This document shows, piece by piece, positions 37,801 to 49,800 of a DNA stretch of 64,000 bases. Each line of letters opens with the position of its first letter. Within the stretch, counting starts at the first letter, position 1. Source of the DNA: Axinella damicornis (lineage: Eukaryota > Porifera > Demospongiae > Axinellida > Axinellidae); the NCBI GenBank assembly GCA_963931865.1, contig OZ007517.1:7304676-7368675 (forward strand), read 5' to 3'. The notes under the pieces were generated by a model that was not told the origin of the DNA, did not search any database, and saw only the letters and a program-made list of their open reading frames with translations. The position numbers were made by a program, and so were the translations under genes.

Positions 37801-40800
37801 CTTCAGTGGCACTTTGTAACTTTGTCAGCAATTGTTTGGCGTTTTTGCCAGCATCAGGTGCAGCCGCTTCTGCTTCTAGTTTAGCTGTACGAGTGATCAG
37901 ACGAGTCACTGAGGATTTAGCCACACCTCTTCGCTTACGAAGGTTTGAAACGGCACGTGCATCAGCTTCCATTATGAAGTGGGCGTGTTCAACACAGTGC
38001 ACATGGCGGAGAATGAACAACTTCAAGTAGCGATGGAAATAGCAGTAGACTGTTCACAACAACAAGCGGTTTCAAGTCAGGACCAAAAGACAACAAAGTT
38101 CAGACGACATCCGGCTCGAAGGACCAAATATGATGAGTCCAGACTTGGATTAGAGACGATATAGACCACTACTACGCTAACGCACTTCAACGATTTTGCA
38201 AAAGTTCATTCTGAATATGCGTGAGGAAATTTTTACAATGATGCAATGGGAAATGACAAAACAGGAAATGACAAGAAAATTACGCACAACAGTAAGTAAT
38301 TACTACTTAAGCACAATGGGCCAAAACACTTGCGTAAAAGAACACAGCAAGCAAGGAGTGATTGGTTTTGCGTGGTATCTCTGGTTGATCACGTGTATCC
38401 TTCGCCATTATTATTACTCAGTTTGTTTTGACAAACAGCGATGGCATTATACCATGGGCTTTCATTGTCTGAGGGAGCCTTTGTTTTAGGCTGACAGTAA
38501 AGGATGTTTTCCATGAAAGCATATTCTGGCAATTTGGAAAGGTAAAATAACACCAAACAGTCCGGAATATTTTGAGCACAGCATACGTAGCAGGGAACAC
38601 ACGGTTGTGCTAATCCTCCATCCCTATTCTTCGGCCCATGCTCAATATAATTATGTGAAACAATCAGGGTCATGATTGTGCACAAACTGAGAAGGCACCA
38701 GATTCCGTTGTTCACCCCTTCTAAGACAGATGCGCTTACCGATATAAAAGAACACAGCATGCTGCAGAGTGTTGCAGCCAATCACCCGAAGCTTCTGTTC
38801 CACTTCTGCAGTAAATAGTGAGGAACCTTGGTCCCAATGCCTTGCTGGTGGTCATGATATCGCATGTCAAACACCGTCTGAGTATGATCCAATTATGTTG
38901 AGCATTAGGCTGCTTTTCAAGCACATACCTTTGTAAGTCTGACAGAGTGTGCTGTCAGTAGTCTTGGGAGGATATGGCTGGCCATCCTGCATGCTTCCTG
39001 ATTTTGACTGTCAGGATTGTCGAGGAGATTGTCTGGACACTTTTCGGCACTGTCTGAATAGTTTTTGCTTCTTTCAGCTTTCCATTAAAACTCTCATTGC
39101 CTAGCCAGTGTTGTGTTAGCTAGAACAAAGCCTTTAGCAACAATGCTCATTTCCTGGTCAGATCTATGCTGGAACCGAGCGCTAGACTATGCCTACATAA
39201 TTATAGAGTCTACAAACTCCATGATTAGCTATGTAGTTACACATACCATGCCTATGACTGTAGATTAGATAATTTCTCAAACAAGCTCCTTGGAGAGTAT
39301 GTTGAAATGAAACCGCCTATTGCTACATGAATTCACAGTGAAAACAGTTTTCACTGCAAGATTGTCTAGTAGTGATGCAGCAGTGCATTTGGTCTCCAAT
39401 AAGTTTGAAGAACCTTTGAGAAAGGTATAATATGCAAGCTGTGACTTCAGCTTTGTTTCTGCCTCTCCACCAGGAAACTCCCTTGACGATTGCAACAAGA
39501 CGTAGGGATCTGGAGGTAGTGAGATACCTTGTTAAAAATGGAGCTGATGTGAACCTTGCAAGTCGTTATCGGGTAAGTAAATGAGACTGCTGCATGCTCC
39601 ATGTTAGTGTTGCGGTTTGGGTAGAATCAACAACATCAATGTGTTTAGTTATGTGTGCTATGTTCGTTTGGGTTAGGAAGAGAGCTTTAGAATTTAGTAC
39701 ACAACTTTAATTAAGAAACTTCTTATGAACTTCTGTCTACAGTGTCTACCCTTATCTTCATATGCATGTATTATAGTACCGTAGTCTCCCATTCATACAC
39801 TCTCTCCCCCCCCCCTCCCATTTTGTACTGTAAAGTGGGAAGTGGGCTTTTACTCTTGGCTCATAGAAAGCCATACTATCAAAGGTGCCACTGACAGGTT
39901 GATTTGACATCCTGTCTGATTATGTAATATTTGAATATCACATGGGTAGGCCTGCCGATAAACCACAAACCACAATAGCCACAGCAGCAAAACCATAGAA
40001 GTGTACAGTGTCAGTACATAACAGCTGGTACATATAAAACAGTAAGTAATTACTACTTAACTCTTTAGGGCCTAAATTTATTTCTCTAGGTCATTTTCAG
40101 TCTATAGAACACTTAAACATACCCTAATTTCTGTTCCCTGGCGTTGCTGGGCTCGAAACTGCTCACACAGGTAATTTCAGCTACACTAAGCATATACGTG
40201 ACTTAACCACACCCACCAACTAACGAACTTGCAATCAAGCCTCCCGAGAAGTGGCCAACCTGCCGTAGCTAAAAACTGACCATGAACACTGGAAATGGAG
40301 GGCCTACAAGGCAAGACAGCTACTTTCTAAGTCCATTTATGCTTAAAACCCGAGAAATGGCCTACCCGGCTCCAACCAAGGGCCGTTCAAAGCTGAGCCC
40401 AAACGCGGCCATGCTGTTTGCACCCTTCGGGTGCACCACCCACCTCCCCCTGCCCCGCCCTTTCTGCTGGCGCAGAGCCTATCTCTCAAGGACATTGCCG
40501 GATGTGACATCATGAAGCTGAAAGTCTCACGTTGCAGATATGCAACGTTAGGTCTTAAAGGGTTAAGCACAATGGGCCAAAACACTTGCGTAAAAGAACA
40601 CAGCAAGCAGGGAGTGATTGGTTTTGCGTGGTATCTCTGGTTGATCACGTGTATCCTTCGCCATAATTATTACTCAGTTTGTTTTGACAAACAGCGATGG
40701 CATCATACCATGGGCTTTCATTGTCTGAGGGAGCCTTTGTTTTAGGCTGACAGTAAAGGATGTTTTCCATGAAAGCATATTCTGGCAATTTGGAAAGGTA

Positions 40801-43800
40801 AAATAACACCAAACAGTCCGGAATATTTTGAGCACAGCATACGTAGCAGGGAACACACGGTTGTGCTAATCCTCCATCCCTATTCTTCGGCCCATGCTCA
40901 ATATAATTATGTGAAACAATCAGGGTCATGATTGTGCACAAACTGAGAAGGCACCAGATTCCGTTGTTCACCCCTTCTAAGACAGATGCGCTTACCGATA
41001 TAAAAGAACACAGCATGCTGCAGAGTGTTGCAGCCAATCACCCGAAGCTTCTGTTCCACTTCTGCAGTAAATAGTGAGGAACCTTGGTCCCAATGCCTTG
41101 CTGGTGGTCATGATATCGCATGTCAAACACCGTCTGAGTATGATCCAATTATGTTGAGCATTAGGCTGCTTTTCAAGCACATACCTTTGTAAGTCTGACA
41201 GAGTGTGCTGTCAGTAGTCTTGGGAGGATATGGCTGGCCATCCTGCATGCTTCCTGATTTTGACTGTCAGGATTGTCGAGGAGATTGTCTGGACACTTTT
41301 CGGCACTGTCTGAATAGTTTTTGCTTCTTTCAGCTTTCCATTAAAACTCTCATGCCCAGCCAGTGTTGTGTTAGCTAGAACAAAGCCTTTAGCAACAATG
41401 CTCATTTCCTGGTCAGATCTATGCTGGAACCGAGCGCTAGACTATGCCTACATAATTATAGAGTCTACAAACTCCATGATTAGCTATGTAGTTACACATA
41501 CCATGCCTATGACTGTAGATTAGATAATTTCTCAAACAAGCTCCTTGGAGAGTATGTTGAAATGAGACCACCTATTGCTACATGAATTCACAGTGAAACA
41601 GCTGTGACTTCAGCTTTGTTTCTGCCTCTCCACCAGGGAACACCCTTGATGATTGCAGCAAAACGTGGGGATCTGGAGGTAATGAGATACCTTGTTGAAA
41701 ATGAAGCCGATGCCAACTATAACTTTTCAAGGGAGGAAAAGGTAACCCGTCCGTAGTTCTGTAGCTGTTTAGGGTAGGAGAATATTCATGTTGGATTTAC
41801 TATAAAAATGGTGCAGTACAGCTTACACCCTATGAACTAGTAAGATGAATTGACCAGGTCTTGTTGAGCAGCAGGTTTTGTCGGTGGAAAGTGCAAGATC
41901 CTCAGCTATATCAACCGGGCACCGATATAAATGCAGAGGTCTAATTTAGCAAACAGACAAACTGGCAATACCTTTTGCACCAACCACCTACCTGTGCAGA
42001 CATTTGACAGCTGACTATCACGGGCACAAACACTAGCATGGTACTGGAGAGAGTGTTGTTTCATATTCGGACAGATTGTGTCAGTTGGTTGGGACCCCAG
42101 CTAGCGCTGAGAGATGATCATGAGGTTTATGGAATATGATCCCCTTTTGCAAATCCGGTCACATTTGTTGTTGGTGTTGCTATGTTACATCTTCAAATGC
42201 AAGTGGCGTATGTGAATGTTGAAGTTTTTTTTCTTTATCTGGATACACAAACAGCATATCAGCTAACATAAAGTGCACCCAAACAAGACAGACAGAACAC
42301 GAAACATGTACTTTAAGACATAAAATGGCTAGACTATATATACTGCATAACATTATTGCTGAATGAAGACATGATGAGCGGCTCGGGGAGGGAGTTCCAT
42401 ATATTTACAGTATGAGGTACAAATGAATTGTGGTAAGTGCTTTGCGGGCAAAGGGTTGATGGAGAAGAAACTGCCCGTTGGTCCGCTGGAAGGAATTGGG
42501 TCTCTGTGATACAATGTCTGGAGTAAAGAACACAAGCCATGTACAATCTTGTACAATGTGCACAATGCAGCCTTCTGGACTCTAGGGAGGGAACGTTAGC
42601 CAGGTTCAGCAGCTCCTGATACCCAGTATCCCACCTCCTAGTAATCACCCTCATGGCAAACTTCTCCACATCTTCAATCGTTTTCACTTCTTTACGCATG
42701 AAAGGGCTCCAAACAGGGCTTGCATATTCAAGATGCGGTCTAACCATTGACAAATACAACTGCAACAATGTGTCATTTGTTTATCACGTAAATGCAATTT
42801 TTTTATGATGTTGCTATGGCATGTCAATATCTCATTCAGTAAGTAAGTAGCTTTAGGTTGCTAGCTCTGAACTCATTCAGTAAGTACATAGCTTTAGGTT
42901 GCTAGCTCTGGACTCATTCAGTAAGTAGCTTTAGGTAGCTTGCTACCCTTCTCATGACTCATCCAGTTGAAAGCTATATGTCAGATGGAGGGAAATGGAT
43001 TGAAGAAGCTACAAGATGGTGTGAAAGCACACCTTTTGCTGGAAACAGTGTGTTCTGTATGTGTGGCAACACATTCATGCTCTATTATCTGCACGACAAC
43101 ATAGCGTGAGTTTGGGCTTATAACGCCAGAATGGAAGTAGAGCCGGGCTTAATACTGTAGCATCTTGCAGTCGAATAGGTCTCCTTTCCCACTGCTGTAA
43201 TGATCACATTTTCAATGACTAAGTTACCTTCATCACTGGCTGATATGACGGGTTTTCCCTCAAATAACAATGTATTATTATGGCCTCCACTAACTCATTG
43301 CAACAGCAAGTTCAAATGAAAAATCTGGTATATAATTGTGTACCAATAGTATTGTTTGAGGTAGTGAATGTTTTTCTTTCTCTCGACTCCATCACAGACG
43401 CCCCTGCTCCTAGCAGTTCAGAATGGCTTTGTTGATGGAGTGAAATGCCTTGTTGATCATGGAGCTAATGTCAACTTTAAAGATCGCCATGGGGTTAGTG
43501 AATGAGACTCTCAGTATTGCTATTGCTGGTGATTTCTACTGCTAGTAAATGCATAAATTAACCTGTTGTGGGAAAACGCCTAATGCTGACCAGGGCAATT
43601 ATGGTTGACAAACTTAACCTATACTCCTGCCCGGAACTGCATGTCAATGCTTAAATGTCAACAGCATAAACTCTTTATATTGCACAGTAAATAATTGATT
43701 TCTACTTCATAAAAAAACGTTGATGAAGAAATGCAATCAATCACTTTCTACACTTATCTTAGATTGCTAACTTACTAGCTTATCCCAGATACTGAATTTC

Positions 43801-46800
43801 ACCAGTCGCAGAGCAAATATAATGTCAGTGCTAGAGAAGCCAAACTTTGTGACATGATAGTCAAGACTTAATAAATAACAGCTACGTACCAGCAATAGAG
43901 TATGGAATGTTTTGCACATGCGGCAAAGAGTAATGATCGTACACAAGGAGGGCTGATTAATAATTACCTTCTGAGACCTCTGAGATGGGCAAACCACAAC
44001 ATCTGCCCATTCAAACACTCCAGAGTAACAGTGAATTCTTTTAGTCTAGATCCTAAACGACCGGTCCCTTCGACCAAAGACAATGCGAGTCTATTACTGT
44101 AAACTAAATTAATAGTTAGCAGTCTTTGTTTGTACAAACTTCTTCATCAAAACAGTTGCGACGTTTCGATCCCGAGGGATCTTCATTAGGCAGATAGCAA
44201 TACAAGTACAAAAATCACAAGTGGCTGGCTTAAATACTAAACTGGCAGACTTCTATAACGCCAGGGTTCTGCTTACATAAATAAGCAATAACACAAAGAG
44301 ACATGGAAACAACTCATAACATTGACTAGCAGTTGCCAATGTACTCCAGAGACTGCACATGATGGGGGATTTTTCTTTAGCCTCCTATCACCATCACTCT
44401 AGAGCCAATCATCAGATTCCTTTGGCCACTCTTTGGTTGTGTACAGAGGGAATGGTGAAATTACAACTGTAGCTATACAAAAAACATCAAAAACTCTGTC
44501 ATGTCTGTTAAATTCTTGTGTTCTTACACAGCAACCCCTCCCAGGTGCAGGCTCACACCATCGAGGCTGTCTTTCTCATATAACTTCCAGTTTTCTCATC
44601 CAGTTCCCCCACTCCCCCACCCAAACAAAAAAAACACCCTGCTTATCCAACAGCTATAGGTCGGTGGGATATCCCCAAAGAATACCACACCACACCACTG
44701 TACACCTCTTTGAGGTATGAGCTCAGACCACAGTTTGGTCGTTAGGCAAATCAAAAGAGAGCTCCCAGCCTGCTGCTTCAAATAACATCCTCCTTAGTGG
44801 ACAGACTGGTGGGACGTCAACAAAGAAAAGAAAATCACCCTGCTGTACACTCTTTCGAGGCACAGGCTCGCACCACAGAAGTCGGATCTTAGCTCTCACT
44901 TAGAGCTACGTACCTATGCGCGGTCCAGCTATCAGTCAACAATGCACTTCATTCCATTTCACATCCATAAATTCCATTTCAGCACAAGCTCCAGTTCATG
45001 AATGAACTATTAGTACTTCTATACACCATTATAGCTGTACCATTTTCTTCTCTCCATCAGTATAATCCACTGCAACTGGCTGAACAAGGAGCTGTCGAAA
45101 CAATCAAGTACCTTGTTGAACATGGAGCTGATGTTAACATGAAAGGATGTCATGGGGTAAGCAAGTGAGATTACTGCCCACTCCATAATTGGGGCGAGCC
45201 TGAGTGAGCCCCACATAGTTGTGCTCTCCAGGATGTCCGTCCGTCCGTCCGTCCATCCGTCAAGTTGGTGTCCGTCCGATGTCCTGTGTTCGTTTAGCGT
45301 ATGACCGTATATCCAAGTGGAAAATCGTAATGTTGCGCCGCCTGCCCGTGTGCTGAATCGACAACATGTGTACAAGTCACCTAGCATAATGCACAACAGT
45401 ACCGGGTCGAGCCTGCTATGTTTTACGCTGGTGCTACAAACTATTGTACTATAGACCTGTTGAGAGCTGCAGAGGTCAGCTGGAGGGAGAGATTCTCTTG
45501 GCAACTTGGGGTACTCCTCTCAGGTACAGTATAGCCTCATTCCCAGTCCCACGCCCAGCTTTTCATTGCTTGCCGTATGTTGCTTGCAGTATGGTAAGCG
45601 ACGAAAAGCTAGGCGTGGGACTACTAAGGAACGAGGCTACCACGAACGTGAAACTGTAGACTGTCAATGATGAACGACAATTGGCTACATCGCAGACCCC
45701 ACCCCCAGCTTCCCTTATAAGTTGCACCGCACCACCCGGGCCTCCCAGCCTCAGGGGTGGATCCAGGAAAAATGTTAAGGGGGGGCTATATGATCTGGCC
45801 ACAGGCGAAGTATCCAGTGCAGTGGTGAACAGAGGTGTGAAGTGTTGATCCAATCCGCACGAAGCGCGGAAAAAATTTTTCACCATCATTTTCCAGTTGT
45901 CTAGATGGGCTCTCGTAGCACTTTCGTGCTCACTGCTTTCTGGTTCCGTGTCGTCCGTGAACGTCTCACTCTCGATGTGGAAAGGTAATTGTGACTAGTT
46001 GTGAAAGTCTAGAGAAGAAGATCTGCGGAGAAGCGCCTACTACTTCACAGATGGTGCACCGAATTAAAAGCATACTGGCTGCTGAAAATTATTATCCAGA
46101 GCATGTGATCATGGCCGACTGTGTACCTGGGTCATGCATTACTGCTACAGTGTATGCGCCGCTTCGCGGCACTCATAAGCTCCAGACGTATGCGTCCTAG
46201 GCATTGCTGACCTCCCTGATAGCTGTCAAGTTCACAGATCGTGGGCATCTAGATGCTGCTGAAACGTGACGGACACGACACTGCTCTCCATTTCACATGT
46301 CTTCGTCCTTGGTTTGTGAAGTGACATCGCACTCACTGCACGCATAGTTACGTCATACTTTTTCTGTCGAGATCTCCAAATTTTAAAATCGTCGAATTTA
46401 TACCGAGCCATTTCAGGTCATTTTGCCAAATTTAATGGCCGCCAAAACTTCCCGGTATACGGTAGTTCAACATTGTTGAAATTTAGTGGTGTAATATGTT
46501 GTAATATCTTAGTTACTACTACTTTTGCTGGAGTGCTGTTTCCCCCTCAGCATGTCACATGAAATACACATACTTTGTACAATTACAATCAATACAGTAA
46601 GATTTTAAGAGTGTGTGTTTGTCGTGTGTCTGTACATGACTAGCGGAAAAGGGGTGGGACTAAAATAGCCTGCGATGTGTGAGGGACCTTTACATACCTT
46701 GATACCCTCTGAACCTCAAATGCTCGAGAATGTTGAACCTTTCAGAATGGCTGGGGGATGCAATCGGGGAGCAACAGCAGATGCAATCAGGCGGCAGCAT

Positions 46801-49800
46801 ACAGCTGAAGCGGATGCAAATGGGGAGCAGCAGCTGAATTGGACTTGATTGGGGAGCAGCAGCTGAGGCGGACACAATTGAGGAATAGCAGCTGAAGCAG
46901 ACACCATCGGGAAGTAGCAGTTGAAGCGGACACAATCAGGGAGCAGCAGCTGAAGTGGCCGCAATCGGGGAGCAGCAAGCCGAAGTGGGTGCAATCAAGG
47001 GACAGCAGCTCTGCACAGAGTTACCTGGCACCGGCGCCGATGGGGAAGTAGCTGAGCAAGTGAAGCGAACGAAGCTACTTGTAAATAGTATGTCTTGTCT
47101 TTGAAAGCAAATATCTATTCTGCTAAAGTCAATACTCAAACATGCTTGCAGTATTGATACTGTTGCAAAGGCCAGCTCATCAGATACATAGTGTTAATTG
47201 CCTCATGGAAGTCTTTGGCTATTGAGGTAATTAATCTTAAAGAATTCATTTCTTTCTCTCCATCAGCGTACTCCACTGATTAGAGCAGCAAGGGCTGGCC
47301 GTGTTGACCTAATGAAATACCTTATTGAAAAAGGAGCTGATGTCAACATGAAGGCTACTTGGCTTGGTGTAAGTGAATGAGATTGCTTGTGTTGTTTTCT
47401 TGGGTCGGAGTGTAGTGCTCAAAGGACAAAAGATAGTCAGCATTATACACTTTACCAACTCCCTTGTTACACATATCATGCCGAATCTTTTGAGGTTGGG
47501 AAGATATAATATTGCTGCTAAGCACCACAAGGCGAATGAAACCTAAGTGAATGATATCACTTGGGTATACGTTGGGGGACATAATTATCTCTTTGCACGC
47601 CACGGGCACATTTATGTGCCCGTGGCGATTTTGAACGGTTAGCTTTTAAATACCTGTACGCGTTAGAGAAGGATAGTACGGCGATTTGGTGTAGTCGGCA
47701 GTGCGCTTGCGTGTTAATGCGGACATAGGTGGATCGAATCCAGAAAGAGGAACTCTTTTTTTTTATCTTCCATTTTGGTTTTTCTAACTTATTAATTATT
47801 CATAAGTGCATATCCCGCGTGCAAAGAGTTGGGGGCCACATATTGAAATTTTTTTTGGTTGTTTCGTTGCCAGCCATTAATGTCCCTGAGTGATATTGAA
47901 CTGTGTATTTGGATTTATTAGCGATTCCTACTCCAAAGTGTGCATGCCTACTCGTATATAAAGTACCAAATTCCAGAAAATACTGCAAGAAATGGAAGAG
48001 GGAGTGGCTGGGTAACGAGGCTGGGGTACCTGACTGAGTAGTAATGCTTGCTGGTTATTGCAAGTGCACTCTTTGCTTTACCTATACTACTTACTATCTT
48101 CTTTGGTATAGGTAACACCTTTGCACATTGCATGTGATGGTGGAAATGTTGAAATTGTGAAATGTTTATTGGACAAAGGGGCAGACCCGACTGCTAAAGA
48201 CGATCGTGGAGAGAACTTCATCTCCAAGGCCATCCGTTCAAGACAAAAGTAAGATAACTAGTGGAATGTGTGACATTGTGGGGCGAGCGTGAGCGAGTGC
48301 ATGTGCGAAATTAGCTATGTGGAACGGTTGTAGCTACTGACGTACAAGACTGTCATAATTATGCATCAGAATGTGACTAGCCCTACATGAGAACAGCTCA
48401 GGTCACAGAATGTCACACCAAAAGTACACTGTCGCATATGCACAACACAGAGTGAGGCTAGCTGAAGTAGTCTAGCGGCGATATGGATATGGCAGGTATT
48501 AAACACAAAACCTATAGCTACTAGCTAGCTATGCATGCTGCACACTGGTCCAGCACACCATGTGCTCTGCAGGACACGTACACGTAGCTACGGCTCTGAG
48601 GTCAATGAATAGGTAGGTCCACCAGCGGTGTTCGTCTTTGCTGTCGCCACTGGGGAGGTACAGAGGTACATGTAGGTAGGTCACGATCGATCTGTTGTTG
48701 CCATAGTCCGAGGCTCGGTGCCAGACTCTCGCGCACGGTGGAGATTTACGGTACGACGTCCGGAAATGAATGCAATGTTTCGTACGTTATATTGCACGTG
48801 CTGGATTTACGGTATGGGAGACAGATCGACAACATCGATCATACATAATTATACGTAGTACAGCGCCATATAGCGCCGCGCGCGAGACTACGACTAGTGT
48901 GGGGCTCGCTCACACTCGCCCAATTACTTTGTACTTATTGTATCCATGGAAATTGATAATTGATTGTTATTATCCAAGGCACAACATCAAAAGCAGCTCA
49001 GTCCTTGTGCACAGCCACTAATACACAATTTTAGACACAGAAGCTTAGGTCTTAAAAGTTCCAACTCCGCATGCACTGCCGGCTGAGCCACTGATTACAG
49101 CCCTATTGACTTTGCTGCTTCGGGCAATATCATCTGAGGTGGCCTCATTCCCTACACCCCCAACAACTGGTCCACTTTGCGGCAACTGCCTTTTGAGACT
49201 TTTCCGCATTAGTCTCCAGGGCTAGGGTCTCTATGGGCGGATGCTTTTCTTTCTGGGCCATCTCCATTGTCTCCTGTTGATTTGCAATGCATAGCATTTT
49301 GCACATGGTTCTAGGCATCTCTAGCATCAACCAAAGCTGAACAGATGAGGGTCGAATCCCTTGAACAAATTCACCTTGTAGAATTGCTTGTGGCTGTTCA
49401 GTGGAACATACCGTATGGCCGGAAAATTTGGCGGGGAATTTAATTTGGTGGTTTGGCGGATTATGAACACACCGCCAAATTAAATTCCGCCAATATTTAC
49501 GACGTGCGTGTGGGCGGGGTCTCATAGCGACGCTCGAAGTCTCGCGCAAGCACTCATAATACTACAGTACCTCTGCTGTCTCTGGAAATAGCGAGCAAGC
49601 AACTGATCGGCAAGAAATAGCAAGCAAGCAGCTGATCGGCCAGAAATAGCGAGCGAGCAGCTGACATCTTCCTGACGGTAGCCGACGATGGTGCGCCTTC
49701 GCATCACTGCTACTGCGTACCACTCACACGGCAGTTCCTCTCCCAGAGATTTTGTAGACGTGGTACCTCGAACACAGCTCTCCACCGCAAACTCGGACTC

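Larger units (their letters stand above)
32059..38291 (-). mobile_element. Full-length BEL/Pao LTR retrotransposon
   Basis: 6,233 bp element with two 161-bp LTRs that read identical by eye, TG...CA ends and a 5-bp target duplication GTAAG (32054-32058 and 38292-38296). It carries one uninterrupted gag-pol frame on the minus strand, a primer binding site next to the right-hand (5') LTR, and no envelope gene. Identical LTRs plus an intact frame indicate very recent insertion. It lies antisense in an intron of the ankyrin-TRPA gene. No convincing polypurine tract was seen beside the 3' LTR; a stem-loop is there instead. Confidence 0.95.
31573..39473 (+). repeat. Tandem duplication unit A (with BEL inserted)
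   Basis: Intron downstream of exon 31474. The BEL-free parts 31573-32058 and 38292-39343 match 39573-40056 and 40567-41597 at near identity. It keeps a 91-bp stretch (about 39347-39437) missing in unit B. Confidence 0.92.
39573..41636 (+). repeat. Tandem duplication unit B (with piggyBac MITE inserted)
   Basis: Second copy of the exon-intron unit. Near-identity to unit A except the 510-bp MITE and a deletion near 41598. Confidence 0.92.
41742..45060 (+). other. Introns flanking exon 43398
   Basis: Contain the LINE fragment at 42334, short tandem TAAGTAGCTTTAGGTTGCTAG copies (42840-42935) and a GATCCCGAGGGATC palindrome in CGACGTTTCGATCC context (44160-44190), possibly a retroelement end. 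No other gene seen. Confidence 0.55.
47589..47828. mobile_element. Element with CTCTTTGCACGC inverted ends and tRNA-like core
   Basis: 240 bp. Ends CTCTTTGCACGC (47589-47600) and the inverse GCGTGCAAAGAG (47817-47828). It contains a 13-bp-arm palindrome at the left and a pol III promoter-like core. Confidence 0.7.

Noticed and set aside
47680..47752. Functional tRNA gene
   Set aside because: A and B boxes are present, but acceptor, anticodon and T stems do not pair properly.
48979..49021. Acceptor CCAAG after exon 48112 giving KHNIKSSSVLVHSH
   Set aside because: Leads to a stop after 14 codons; the 50437 exon continues the TRPA family sequence instead.
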